This document shows positions 17,769-27,378 of a stretch of DNA of 64,000 nucleotides, in pieces. The translations under genes were made by a program, and so were the position numbers. How positions within the stretch are numbered: position 1 is the stretch's first letter; the number at the start of each line of letters is the position of its first letter. The DNA is taken from positions 4,774,001 through 4,838,000 of the forward strand of contig NZ_AP022563.1 in NCBI RefSeq assembly GCF_010726645.1, given 5' to 3'. The DNA comes from Mycolicibacterium duvalii (lineage in GTDB: Bacteria > Actinomycetota > Actinomycetes > Mycobacteriales > Mycobacteriaceae). The notes beneath the pieces were generated by a model that ran no database searches, was not told where the DNA came from, and saw nothing but the letters and a program-made list of their open reading frames with translations.

Positions 17769-20700
17769 ATGACTGATCCACAACAAGATTCGGTATCGCC
17801 CGCGGCGCCGGTGAACGGGCCCGACCTCACTGTCGCGGAAATGCGGGAGTGGCTGCGCAACTGGATCGGCAACGCGACGGGTCAGTCACCGGACTCGGTC
17901 AGTGAAACCGCGCCGATGGTGGAGCTCGGGTTGTCGTCGCGCGACGCGGTCGCGATGGCCAGCGACATCGAGGACCTCACCGGGGTCACCCTGACCGCCA
18001 CCGTGGCGTTCCGGCACCCGACGATCGAAGCGCTGGCCACGGTCATCGTCGAAGGCGAACCCGAACCCGACACCGCGGAACTCGACGCCGAGGACTGGTC
18101 GCGCGACGGCGACGAGGGCCGGCTCAACATCGCCATCGTCGGTGTGGGGACCCGCTTCCCGGGCGACATGAACACTCCCGACGAGATGTGGGCGGCGCTG
18201 CTGGAGGGCCGCGACGCGATCACCGACCTGCCCGAGGGACGCTGGTCGGAGTTCCTCTCCGAGCCGCGGGTCGCCGAGCGGGTCGCCAAGGCGCGCACCC
18301 GCGGCGGCTACCTCTCCGACATCAAAGGTTTCGACGCCGAGTTCTTCGCGCTGTCGAAGATGGAGGCCGACAACATCGATCCGCAGCAGCGGATGGCGTT
18401 GGAGCTGACGTGGGAAGCGTTGGAAAACGCCCGGATTCCGGCGTCGAGCCTGCGCGGTGAGAACGTCGGCGTCTATGTCGGCAGTTCCACCAACGACTAC
18501 AGCTTCCTCGGGGTGGCCGACCCGTCGACCGCGCACCCGTACGCGATCACCGGTACCGCGAGTTCGATCATCGCCAATCGGGTGTCCTACTTCTACGACT
18601 TCCGCGGCCCGTCGATGGCCATCGACACCGCCTGCTCGTCGTCGCTGGTGGCCGTGCACGAAGGCGTCAAAGCGCTGCGCGCCGGCGACGCCGACGTGGT
18701 GCTCGCAGGTGGTGTCAACGCGCTGGTCACCCCGTTGGTCACCGTCGGATTCGACGAGGTCGGCGGTGTCCTGGCGCCCGACGGCCGGATCAAGTCGTTC
18801 TCGTCGGACGCCGACGGCTACGCCCGGTCCGAGGGCGGGGGCATGCTGGTGCTCAAGCGGCTGGCCGACGCGCGCCGCGACGGCGACGACATCCTGGCCG
18901 TGATCGCCGGCGGCGCGGTCAACCACGACGGCCGGTCCAACGGTCTGCTCGCGCCCAACCCCGACGCGCAGGAAGCCGTGCTGCGCAAGGCCTACAAGGA
19001 CGCCGGCATCAACCCCCGCTCCGTGGACTACGTCGAGGCACACGGCACCGGCACCATCCTGGGCGACCCGATCGAGGCCGACGCGCTGGGCCGGGTCATC
19101 GGCCGCGGCCGCAGCGCCGACGCACCGGCCCTGCTGGGTGCGGTGAAGTCCAACCTCGGGCACCTCGAGTCCGCGGCCGGCGCCGCCAGCCTGGCCAAGG
19201 TGGCGTTGTCGTTGCAGAACAACAAGATTCCACCGTCGATCAACTTCGCCGGGCCCAACCCGTACATCGACTTCGACGCCGAGCATCTCAAGGTCGCCGA
19301 TACCGTCACCGACTGGCCGCGCTACAGCGGCCACGCGATCGCAGGGGTCTCCGGGTTCGGCTTCGGCGGCGCGAACGCGCATCTGGTGCTGCGTGAGGTG
19401 CTGCCCACCGACCTGGTCGAGCCGATCCCCGAGCCGGACGTCGCAGTCGTCACCCCGGCCAACGACGAGGCCAAGGCCGTCTACGTCGGCGGGGTGCGGA
19501 TGGACGAGTACGGCGAGTTCTTGTCAGACGATGACGATGACGAGCGCGGCGACGACGAGTTCTACGGACGGACCGCCGACGAGGAACCGGAGTTGCCCGG
19601 CCTGACCGACGAGGCGCTGCGGCTGCTGGAGGTCGCACGCGAGGAGCTCGCCGCTGCCGAGGCCGAGAACCCGTCCAAACCCTTGGTCCCGCTGGCGGTT
19701 TCCGGCTTCCTGACGTCGCGCAAGCGGGCCACCGCCGCGGAGCTGGCCGACTGGATCGACAGCCCGGCCGGGCGCGAGTCGTCGCTGGAGGCGATCGGCC
19801 GCTCGCTGTCGAGGCGCAACCACGGTCGGTCCCGGGCGGTAGTGCTGGCCCACGACCATGACGAAGCCGTCGCCGGGCTGCGCGCGCTGGCCGACGGCAA
19901 GCCGCACCCGAGCGTGCTGGCCGCCGACGGGCCGGTGACCAACGGGCCGGTGTGGGTGCTGGCCGGTTTCGGTGCTCAGCACCGCAAGATGGCCAAGAGC
20001 CTGTACCTGCGCGACGAGACGTTCGCCGAGTGGATCAACAAGGTGGACAGCCTCATTCAGGACGAGCGCGGGCATTCGATCCTCGAGCTCATCCTCGACG
20101 ACGCGGTCGACTACACCGACGAGACCACCGAGCTCCCCATCGAGAAGGTGCAGCTGGTCATCTTCGCGATCCAGGTCGCGCTCGGTGAGGTGCTCAAGGC
20201 GCACGGCGCCAAGCCCGGTGCGCTGATCGGGCAGTCGCTCGGCGAGGCCGCAGCCGCGTACTTCTCCGGCGGTCTGTCGCTGGAGGACGCCACCCGCACC
20301 ATCTGCTCGCGTGCGCACCTGATGGGTGAGGGCGAAGCGATGTTGTTCGGTGAGTACATCCGGCTGATGGCGCTGGTGGAGTACTCACCCGACGAGATCG
20401 AGACGGTGTTCGGGGAGTTCAAGAACCTCGAGCCGTGCGTGTACGCCGCTCCGACGCAGACCGTCATCGGCGGCCCGCCCGACCAGATCGATGCGATCAT
20501 CGAGCGGGCGGAGGCCGAGGGCCGGTTCGCGCGCAAGTTCCAGACCAAGGGCGCCAGCCACACCTCGCAGATGGATCCGCTGCTGGGTGAGCTGGCCGCC
20601 GAACTGCAGGGCATCGAGGCGCATCCGGTGCAGGTGCCGTACTACTCGACCGTCCACGAAGGCAGCCTGATCCGTGCCGGGTCGGACGCCATCCACGACG

Positions 20701-23201
20701 TCGACTACTGGAAGAAGGGGTTGCGCCACAGCGTCTATTTCACGCACGGCATCCGCAACGCCGTCGACAATGGCCACACCACCTTCCTGGAACTGGCGCC
20801 CAACCCGGTTGCGCTGATGCAGGTCGGGCTGACCACCGCCGACGCGGGACTGCATGACGCGCAACTGATTCCGACCCTGGCGCGCAAGCAGGACGAGGTC
20901 GATTCGATGACCACGGCGATGGCGCACCTGTTCGTGCACGGCCATGATCTGGATTTCCGCACGTTGTTCCCGCGCCGTTCCCGCGGGCTGGCCGGGGCGC
21001 TGGACTTCGCCGACATCCCGCCGACCCGCTTCAAGCGCAAGCCGCACTGGCTGGAGGCCCGGTTCACCGGGGACAGCTCGACGGTGACGCCGGGCAACCA
21101 TGTCGCCACCCCGGACGGCCGGCACGTGTGGGAGTACAGCCCGCGCGGCGCGACCGATCTGGCGGCGCTGGTGAAAGCCGCTGCCGCAGCGGTGCTTCCG
21201 GATGCCACCCTGACCGCCTCCGAGCAGCGCGCGGTGCCGGCCGACGACGCGCGTCTGGTCACGACGCTGACCCGGCATCCGGGCGGGGCGAGTGTTCAGG
21301 TGCACGCCCGGATCGAGGAGTCCTTCACCTTGGTCTACGACGCGATCGTGACCCGCGCCGGTGCGCAGACCGCGCTGCCGACGGCGGTGGGCGCCGGCAC
21401 GATCGCCGAGACGGTCACCGCCGCCCCGGCTCCCGAGGAACCCGCGGACGAGGATGCCGACATCCTGCACGACAACCTCACCGCAGGCGCGGGTCTGGCG
21501 GCCGGCTTCGCGAAGTGGTCCCCGAACTCGGGCGAGACGATCGCCGACCGGCTCGGAGCGATCGTCGGCGCGGCGATGGGCTACGCCCCCGAGGACCTGC
21601 CCTGGGAGGTGCCGCTGATCGAGCTCGGTCTGGATTCGCTGATGGCGGTGCGGATCAAGAACCGGGTCGAGTACGACTTCGACCTGCCCCCGATTCAGCT
21701 CACCGCGGTGCGCGACGCGAACCTCTACGCCGTGGAGAAGCTGATCGCCTACGCGGTCGAGCACCGCGACGAGGTCGGCGAGATCGCCGAGTCGCAGAAG
21801 GGCAAGAGCGCCGAGGAGATCGCCGCCGAGCAGGCCGAGCTGATGGGCGGCGCCAGCACGGTCGCCGAGCTGGAGGCCAAGCTGGCCGAGGCTGGGCACC
21901 CGATCGCCGCGGAGAAGCCCGAGACGATCGCCACCGACGCGGTGGAGGCGCAGATCCCGGCTCCGCCGACCGACCCGAGCGGCCCGTCGATCCCGGCTCC
22001 GCCGACCGACCCGTCGGGCCCCAACGGCCAGGACACGTCCTCGGCTGCCGCAACGGCGGCGAAGGTGCTGACCCAGGAGGCGGTCACCGAGGCGCTCGGC
22101 GCCGACGTGCCGCCCCGCGACGCCGCCGAACGTGTCACGTTCGCGACGTGGGCGATCGTGACCGGTAAGTCGCCCGGCGGCATCTTCAACGAGTTGCCGT
22201 CGATCTCCGGCGACGTCGCCGAGAAGATGGCCGAGCGGCTCTCGGAGCGGGCCGACGGCACCATCACCGCCGAACAGGTCACCGCCGCCCGCACCATCGA
22301 ACAGCTCGCGACCGAGGTGCGCGAGCTGATGGACGCCGGCGTGGTCGACGGGTTCGTCCGCACCCTGCGAGCGCCCAAGGATGGTTCGGACAGCGTCCCG
22401 GTGTTCGTGTTCCATCCGGCGGGCGGGTCGACGGTGGTCTACGAGCCGCTGCTGAAGCGGTTGCCGCCGGACACGCCGGTCTACGGCATCGAGCGCGTCG
22501 AGGGATCCATCGAGGAGCGGGCCGCGCAGTATGTGCCCAAGCTGATGGAGATCCAGGGCACGGGCCCCTACATCCTGGCCGGCTGGTCGCTGGGCGGGGC
22601 GCTGGCCTACGCCTGCGCCCTCGGGCTCAAAGCCAATGGGTGCGACGTGCGTTTCGTCGGACTGATCGACACGGTGCGTCCCGGTGAGGAGATCCCGCAG
22701 ACCAAGGAGGAAACCCGGGCGAGGTGGGACCGCTACGCGCTGTTCGCTCAGCGCACCTTCAACGTCGAGGTGCCGCCGATCCCGTACGAGGAGCTCGAGG
22801 CGCTCGACGACGAGGGGCAGGTGAAGTTCATCCTCGACGCGGTCAAGCAGAGCGGCGTCGACATCCCGGGCGGCATCATCGAGCACCAGCGCACGTCCTA
22901 CCTGGACAACCGTCTGCTCGAGACCGCGGAAATCCAGCCGTACGACGGGCACGTCACGCTGTACATGGCCGACCGTTACCACGACGACGCCGTCTTCTTC
23001 GAGCCGCGCTACGGCATCCGTCAGCCCGACGGCGGCTGGGGTGAGTTCGTCAGCGACCTCGAGGTGGTGCCGATCGGGGGTGAACACATCCAGGCCATCG
23101 ATGAGCCGTACATTGCAAAGGTCGGTGCACACATGAGCGCGGCCGTCAACGAGATCGACGCGCACGCGAGGAGCAATTCGGACGGAGCTGAAGGTAAGTG
23201 A
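17769..23201 (+). CDS. pks13: Polyketide synthase Pks13 (mycolic acid condensase)
   Basis: Condenses the FadD32-delivered meroacyl chain with the AccD4-made carboxyacyl-CoA to form the beta-keto mycolate precursor, released onto trehalose by the thioesterase. Domain order matches the family: ACP (phosphopantetheine Ser57), KS (Cys289 in DTACSSS), AT (Ser823 in GQSLGEA), ACP (Ser1290 in GLDSLMA), TE (Ser1607 in GWSLGGA). It has 1810 residues versus 1733 in M. tuberculosis; the extra length is mainly in an Asp/Glu-rich KS-AT linker and a Pro-rich repeated linker before the TE. ATG 17769 is chosen because GAGG lies 10 nt upstream; GTG 17763 is possible. It overlaps accD4. Confidence 0.97.
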   Translation: MTDPQQDSVSPAAPVNGPDLTVAEMREWLRNWIGNATGQSPDSVSETAPMVELGLSSRDAVAMASDIEDLTGVTLTATVAFRHPTIEALATVIVEGEPEPDTAELDAEDWSRDGDEGRLNIAIVGVGTRFPGDMNTPDEMWAALLEGRDAITDLPEGRWSEFLSEPRVAERVAKARTRGGYLSDIKGFDAEFFALSKMEADNIDPQQRMALELTWEALENARIPASSLRGENVGVYVGSSTNDYSFLGVADPSTAHPYAITGTASSIIANRVSYFYDFRGPSMAIDTACSSSLVAVHEGVKALRAGDADVVLAGGVNALVTPLVTVGFDEVGGVLAPDGRIKSFSSDADGYARSEGGGMLVLKRLADARRDGDDILAVIAGGAVNHDGRSNGLLAPNPDAQEAVLRKAYKDAGINPRSVDYVEAHGTGTILGDPIEADALGRVIGRGRSADAPALLGAVKSNLGHLESAAGAASLAKVALSLQNNKIPPSINFAGPNPYIDFDAEHLKVADTVTDWPRYSGHAIAGVSGFGFGGANAHLVLREVLPTDLVEPIPEPDVAVVTPANDEAKAVYVGGVRMDEYGEFLSDDDDDERGDDEFYGRTADEEPELPGLTDEALRLLEVAREELAAAEAENPSKPLVPLAVSGFLTSRKRATAAELADWIDSPAGRESSLEAIGRSLSRRNHGRSRAVVLAHDHDEAVAGLRALADGKPHPSVLAADGPVTNGPVWVLAGFGAQHRKMAKSLYLRDETFAEWINKVDSLIQDERGHSILELILDDAVDYTDETTELPIEKVQLVIFAIQVALGEVLKAHGAKPGALIGQSLGEAAAAYFSGGLSLEDATRTICSRAHLMGEGEAMLFGEYIRLMALVEYSPDEIETVFGEFKNLEPCVYAAPTQTVIGGPPDQIDAIIERAEAEGRFARKFQTKGASHTSQMDPLLGELAAELQGIEAHPVQVPYYSTVHEGSLIRAGSDAIHDVDYWKKGLRHSVYFTHGIRNAVDNGHTTFLELAPNPVALMQVGLTTADAGLHDAQLIPTLARKQDEVDSMTTAMAHLFVHGHDLDFRTLFPRRSRGLAGALDFADIPPTRFKRKPHWLEARFTGDSSTVTPGNHVATPDGRHVWEYSPRGATDLAALVKAAAAAVLPDATLTASEQRAVPADDARLVTTLTRHPGGASVQVHARIEESFTLVYDAIVTRAGAQTALPTAVGAGTIAETVTAAPAPEEPADEDADILHDNLTAGAGLAAGFAKWSPNSGETIADRLGAIVGAAMGYAPEDLPWEVPLIELGLDSLMAVRIKNRVEYDFDLPPIQLTAVRDANLYAVEKLIAYAVEHRDEVGEIAESQKGKSAEEIAAEQAELMGGASTVAELEAKLAEAGHPIAAEKPETIATDAVEAQIPAPPTDPSGPSIPAPPTDPSGPNGQDTSSAAATAAKVLTQEAVTEALGADVPPRDAAERVTFATWAIVTGKSPGGIFNELPSISGDVAEKMAERLSERADGTITAEQVTAARTIEQLATEVRELMDAGVVDGFVRTLRAPKDGSDSVPVFVFHPAGGSTVVYEPLLKRLPPDTPVYGIERVEGSIEERAAQYVPKLMEIQGTGPYILAGWSLGGALAYACALGLKANGCDVRFVGLIDTVRPGEEIPQTKEETRARWDRYALFAQRTFNVEVPPIPYEELEALDDEGQVKFILDAVKQSGVDIPGGIIEHQRTSYLDNRLLETAEIQPYDGHVTLYMADRYHDDAVFFEPRYGIRQPDGGWGEFVSDLEVVPIGGEHIQAIDEPYIAKVGAHMSAAVNEIDAHARSNSDGAEGK
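21954..22025 (+). repeat. Tandem 36-bp in-frame repeat in pks13 linker
   Basis: Two near-identical 36-bp units (21954-21989 and 21990-22025) encode IPAPPTDPSGPS then IPAPPTDPSGPN, between the C-terminal ACP and the thioesterase domain. The linker is Pro-rich and probably flexible. Confidence 0.85.
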
Positions 23202-24748
23202 CGACGAAGACCACCGCCGAGTTGCTCGCCGAGCTTCGCGAGAAGCTCGAACAGGCCAAGGAGCCGGGCGGCGAGAAGGCGGTCGCCAAGCGCGCCAAGA
23301 AGGGCATCCCCAGCGCCCGGGACCGGATCTACTCCCTGCTCGACCCGGGCAGCTTCCTCGAGATCGGGGCGCTGGCCAAGACGCCCGGTGATCCGGATGC
23401 GCTGTTCGGGGACGGTGTGGTCACCGGCCACGGCACCATCAACGGCCGACCCGTCGGGGTGTTCAGCCACGACCAGACGGTGTTCCAGGGGTCGGTCGGG
23501 GAGATGTTCGGCCGCAAGGTCGCACGCCTGATGGAGTGGGTCGCGATGGTCGGCTGCCCGATCATCGGCATCAACGACTCCGCCGGCGCGCGCATCCAGG
23601 ACACCGCGACCTCGCTGGCCTGGTATGCCGAGCTGGGCCGTCGCCACGAGCTGCTGCGCGGCCTGGTGCCCGAGATCTCGCTGATCTTCGGCAAGTGCGC
23701 CGGCGGTGCGGTGTACTCACCGATCCAGACCGACCTGATCGTCGCGGTGCGCGACCAGGGCTACATGTTCGTCACCGGCCCCGACGTGATCAAGGACGTC
23801 ACCGGTGAGGACGTCACCCTCGACGAACTCGGCGGCGCCGATGCGCAGGCCCGATACGGCAACATCCACCAGGTCGTCGAGTCCGAGGCCGCGGCGTTCC
23901 AGTACGTGCGCGACTATCTGAGCTTCCTGCCGGCGAATACGTTCGACGACCCGCCGATCGTCAACCCGGGCCTGGAGCCGGAGATCACGCCGCACGACCT
24001 CGAGTTGGACTCGATCGTGCCGGACTCCGACAACCAGGCCTACGACATGATGGAGATCCTGCTGCGGATCTTCGACGACGGGGACGTGTTCCCGGTCGGC
24101 GAGCAGTCCGGTCCGGCCATCATCACCGCGTTCGCCCGCGTCGACGGCCGCCCGGTCGGGGTGATCGCCAACCAGCCGATGTTCATGTCGGGTGCGATCG
24201 ACAACGAGGCCTCGGACAAGGCGGCCCGCTTCGTGCGGTTCTGCGACTCGTTCAACACCCCGCTGGTGTTCGTGGTCGACACGCCCGGCTTCCTGCCCGG
24301 CGTTCAGCAGGAGAAGGGCGGCATCATCAAGCGCGGCGGCCGCTTCCTCAACGCCGTCGTCGAGGCCGACATCCCGAAGATCACCATCACCATCCGCAAG
24401 TCCTACGGCGGGGCGTATGCGGTGATGGGCTCCAAGCAGCTGACCGCCGACTTCAACTTCGCGTGGCCGACCGCCCGCATCGCGGTGATCGGCGCCGAGG
24501 GCGCCGCGCAGCTGCTGGTCAAGCGGTTCCCCGATCCGACTGCGCCCGAGGTGCAGAAGATCAAGGCCGACTTCATCGAGGGCTACAACGCCACGATGGC
24601 GGTGCCGTGGGTGGCCGCCGAGCGTGGCTTCATCGACGGCGTCATCGAGCCCCACGAAACCCGGCTGCTGCTGCGCAAGTCGCTGCACCTGCTGCGCGAC
24701 AAGCAGATCAGCCGCGTGCAGCGTAAACACGGCCTGACTCCGATCTAG
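23198..24748 (+). CDS. accD4: Acyl-CoA carboxylase carboxyltransferase subunit AccD4
   Basis: Biotin-dependent carboxyltransferase beta subunit that carboxylates the long-chain acyl-CoA (C24-C26) used as extender by Pks13, working with an AccA3-type biotin subunit encoded elsewhere. It has 516 residues with both halves of the carboxyltransferase domain: an N-terminal acyl-CoA binding part (INDSAGARIQD) and a C-terminal carboxybiotin part (VDTPGFLPG, RKSYGGAYAVMG). GTG 23198 overlaps the pks13 stop by 4 nt, so translation is coupled. There is no clear terminator in the 18 nt before the next gene. Confidence 0.95.
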   Translation: MTTKTTAELLAELREKLEQAKEPGGEKAVAKRAKKGIPSARDRIYSLLDPGSFLEIGALAKTPGDPDALFGDGVVTGHGTINGRPVGVFSHDQTVFQGSVGEMFGRKVARLMEWVAMVGCPIIGINDSAGARIQDTATSLAWYAELGRRHELLRGLVPEISLIFGKCAGGAVYSPIQTDLIVAVRDQGYMFVTGPDVIKDVTGEDVTLDELGGADAQARYGNIHQVVESEAAAFQYVRDYLSFLPANTFDDPPIVNPGLEPEITPHDLELDSIVPDSDNQAYDMMEILLRIFDDGDVFPVGEQSGPAIITAFARVDGRPVGVIANQPMFMSGAIDNEASDKAARFVRFCDSFNTPLVFVVDTPGFLPGVQQEKGGIIKRGGRFLNAVVEADIPKITITIRKSYGGAYAVMGSKQLTADFNFAWPTARIAVIGAEGAAQLLVKRFPDPTAPEVQKIKADFIEGYNATMAVPWVAAERGFIDGVIEPHETRLLLRKSLHLLRDKQISRVQRKHGLTPI

Positions 24749-24766
24749 GCGCCGGGGTGCGGTTGG

Positions 24767-25684
24767 ATGAAGCTCGTGTCGACTGATTTCACCGGGCTGC
24801 GACGAGGTGCGCCGCTGGGTGACCCGCGGCTGGACCTGTGCGATCTGTACGTCTTTCCGTCCCCGAAGGACCCCACGCGCACCGCGCTGATCCTCACCGC
24901 CAACCCGCACGCCGGCCCGATGTGTCCCGGCGCGGTCTATCGCATCGCGATCGACAACGACGGTGACCTGCGCAACGACATCGCGTTCAATTTCGTGTTC
25001 ACCGAGGTCACCGGTAGTCCGGCGGCGCCGAGGCAGCGCGTCGACGTCTACCTGGCGTTGCAGGCCGACGCCCGGGTGGACGCCGCGGCGGGATCCCGGA
25101 TCTTCGGCGACGTCGAGGTGTCGTTCGACGAACACCCGCGGATGTGGCAATCCGGTTCGTACTCGCTGTTCACCGGCGCCCGCGCCGATGCGTTCTTCGC
25201 CGACACCAACGTCCTCGCGATGGCTGTGGAGCTGCCGACCGCCTACCTCGGCGCGGCGCCCGATGTCCGGGTCTGGGCCCGCTGCAGCCTGCTGCGCGAC
25301 GGCCGGTGGGTGCACGCCGACCGGGTCGGCCACCCATGGGTCAGCGGGTTCTTCTCGACCGAGGACGACCTCGCGGAGTACAGCGCCGGCGAGCCGAACC
25401 GGGACCGCGCGCGGTGGATGGCGCACCTGATCGAGTTGATGGCCCGCACCGGCGGTTACAGCCGCGAGGAAGCGGTCGCGGCGATCGAAGCCGAAGGCAC
25501 GCTGCCCGACATGCTCACCTACAACCCGGCCAAGCCGGTCAGGTACCCCAACGGCCGCACGCTGACCGACGACGTCGCCGACTATCGCTCGAAGTTCCTG
25601 ACCCACGGGCAGAAGGGGTTCGCAGGCCACGGCGCCCCGGCCGGAATGCTCTCCGAGTTCCCCTATCTCGGCGCCCCCACCTGA
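24767..25684 (+). CDS. DUF4331 family protein
   Basis: A 305-residue protein with the DUF4331 pattern: an N-terminal LCDLYVFPSPKDPTRT followed by LILTANPHAG, a beta-rich middle and a C-terminal LTDDVADYRS segment. The family is widespread in bacteria and has no known activity. There is no signal peptide, so it is probably cytoplasmic. It starts 18 nt after accD4 and ends 4 nt before the small gene 25689-26033, so it could be read from the mycolate operon. At this position M. tuberculosis has unrelated genes (Rv3796-Rv3798), so it is part of a variable block. Confidence 0.75.
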   Translation: MKLVSTDFTGLRRGAPLGDPRLDLCDLYVFPSPKDPTRTALILTANPHAGPMCPGAVYRIAIDNDGDLRNDIAFNFVFTEVTGSPAAPRQRVDVYLALQADARVDAAAGSRIFGDVEVSFDEHPRMWQSGSYSLFTGARADAFFADTNVLAMAVELPTAYLGAAPDVRVWARCSLLRDGRWVHADRVGHPWVSGFFSTEDDLAEYSAGEPNRDRARWMAHLIELMARTGGYSREEAVAAIEAEGTLPDMLTYNPAKPVRYPNGRTLTDDVADYRSKFLTHGQKGFAGHGAPAGMLSEFPYLGAPT

Positions 25685-25688
25685 GGAC

Positions 25689-26033
25689 ATGGACGACGAT
25701 CCCGGCGCACCGCAGTCCGCGCTGGTCGCTGCGTACCGGACGTGCGAGGCGCTGCCTGTGGTCGGGGGTCTGTTCACCCGGGGCCGTCACGAAGCCAGGG
25801 CACTGGTGTCGCTGGCCGTCGCGGTGGTCGTCGAGGAACTCGACGTGGACCGGTTGGTGCGTGACCGGATCACCGCCGAGACCTTCGACGCGGTGATCGC
25901 CCGGATGGACCTGGTCGGGCTGGCCAACAAGGTGATCGACGGGGTGGACCTGCGCGCACTGATCCGGCAGGAGGCGCGCCCCGTCCCGGTCGAGGCGCGC
26001 GGTTTCCGGCAGCGATTCCGTGAGCGGTCGTGA
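25689..26033 (+). CDS. Small protein with VDL-type repeats, unknown function
   Basis: I do not recognise a named family. The 114-residue product has a hydrophobic N-terminal half (LVSLAVAVVVEEL) then three short degenerate repeats of the form [VI]-x-x-x-DL/DV (ELDVDRLV, RMDLVGLA, GVDLRALI), a pattern often seen in short actinobacterial membrane-associated proteins. It ends in a basic tail. It lies between the DUF4331 gene (4-nt gap) and the kinase, whose chosen start follows by 1 nt; it is thus probably in the same transcript. Codon use is normal. Confidence 0.6.
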   Translation: MDDDPGAPQSALVAAYRTCEALPVVGGLFTRGRHEARALVSLAVAVVVEELDVDRLVRDRITAETFDAVIARMDLVGLANKVIDGVDLRALIRQEARPVPVEARGFRQRFRERS

Positions 26034-26034
26034 C

Positions 26035-27366
26035 ATGCCGCTGAGTGACGGCGAGGTGATCTCGGGATACACGATCGCCCGGCTGCTGGGGTCGGGGGGC
26101 ATGGGTGAGGTGTATCTGGCCAAGCACCCGAGGTTGCCGCGCTACGACGCGCTCAAAGTGCTTTCGGCCGCCGTCTGCGCCGACGACGAGTACCGGCAGC
26201 GGTTCCACCGGGAGGCCGAGATCGCCGCCACGCTGTGGCACCCCCACATCGTCGCCGTGCACGACCGTGGTGAGTTCGACGGGCGACTGTGGATCTCGAT
26301 GGACCACGTCGAGGGCACCGACGCGGCGCAACTGCTCGCCGAGCGGTACCCCGGTGGGATGCCGCCGGAGTTGGTGATCCGGATCGTCACCGCCGTGGCC
26401 GAGGCGCTCGACTATGCCCACCAACGCGGCCTGTTGCATCGCGACGTCAAGCCGGCCAACATCCTGATCGCCGATCCGGAAACCGAGAACGAGCGGATCA
26501 TGCTGGCCGACTTCGGGATTGCGCGCCGCCTCGGTGAGGTCAGTGCCCTGACCGGGACCGACATGACCGTCGGCACGGTGGCTTACTCCGCGCCCGAACA
26601 GTTGACCGCCGACGAGCACATCGACGGTCGAGCCGACCAGTACGCGCTGGCGGCCACGGCGTTTCAGCTGCTGACCGGTGCGCCGCCGTTCAAGCACGAC
26701 AACCCGGCCATCGTGATCAGCCGGCACCTGACCGCCAAGCCGCCGTCGATCTCCGACCATCGCCCCGAGTTGTCCTCGCTGGGAACGGTGTTCGCCAAGG
26801 CCCTGGCCAAGGTGCCCGCTGACCGGTTCGACCGCTGTGTGGACTTCGCCCGCGCGCTGGCCAACCGCAGCGCGATCACCGCCGATCCCGATGCCACCCG
26901 GTATGCCGTCGCCGAGACCGGCCCCCGGCACTCCCGGACCCGGTCGGCGGCGCCGAGATCACGCCGCTGGCTGGTGATCTCGGCCGCCGCGGTGCTGGCG
27001 CTGACCGCGATCGCCGCGGTGGTGTTCCTGGCGCAGTACGAGCGGCGGCAGGGCCGCAGCGAGGCGGCCCCGTCGACGCCGGGTGGGGTCGCGCTACCGG
27101 TGGTGGTGGTCGGCGCGGACTGCGCCACGCTGGGCGCCGCGGGCCTGACCGAGGGCGGCCAGCCGGCCTATTGCGCGCGCCTGGCCTCGTCGGGCGAGCC
27201 GTTGTGGTCGCTGTATCCCGGGCAGATCGCCCATCCCAGCGCCGCGCCCGTCTCGAACGGTGACACCCCGGTACTGGTGTGCATGGAGCAGACCGGCAAG
27301 AGCCAGGTCGACTGTCACGACGACATCCTGCAGGAGAACGCGAATCCGGGCGCCAACGACGGCTGA
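26035..27366 (+). CDS. Receptor-type Ser/Thr protein kinase, PknF-like
   Basis: Hanks-type kinase of 443 residues with a cytoplasmic N-terminal catalytic domain: Gly loop LLGSGGMGEVYLA, the ATP Lys in ALKVL, catalytic HRDVKPANIL and DFGIARR. One membrane helix (WLVISAAAVLALTAIAAVVF) leads to an extracytoplasmic domain of about 110 residues with four Cys (GADCATLG, PAYCARL, LVCMEQTG, VDCHDD). This Cys pattern and the start MPLSDGEVISGYTI match M. tuberculosis PknF closely, so I chose ATG 26035 over GTG 26020. Substrates and ligand are unknown. It converges on the channel gene (12-nt gap), leaving no room for a long terminator. Confidence 0.87.
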   Translation: MPLSDGEVISGYTIARLLGSGGMGEVYLAKHPRLPRYDALKVLSAAVCADDEYRQRFHREAEIAATLWHPHIVAVHDRGEFDGRLWISMDHVEGTDAAQLLAERYPGGMPPELVIRIVTAVAEALDYAHQRGLLHRDVKPANILIADPETENERIMLADFGIARRLGEVSALTGTDMTVGTVAYSAPEQLTADEHIDGRADQYALAATAFQLLTGAPPFKHDNPAIVISRHLTAKPPSISDHRPELSSLGTVFAKALAKVPADRFDRCVDFARALANRSAITADPDATRYAVAETGPRHSRTRSAAPRSRRWLVISAAAVLALTAIAAVVFLAQYERRQGRSEAAPSTPGGVALPVVVVGADCATLGAAGLTEGGQPAYCARLASSGEPLWSLYPGQIAHPSAAPVSNGDTPVLVCMEQTGKSQVDCHDDILQENANPGANDG

Positions 27367-27378
27367 CTGCGGGCGCGG

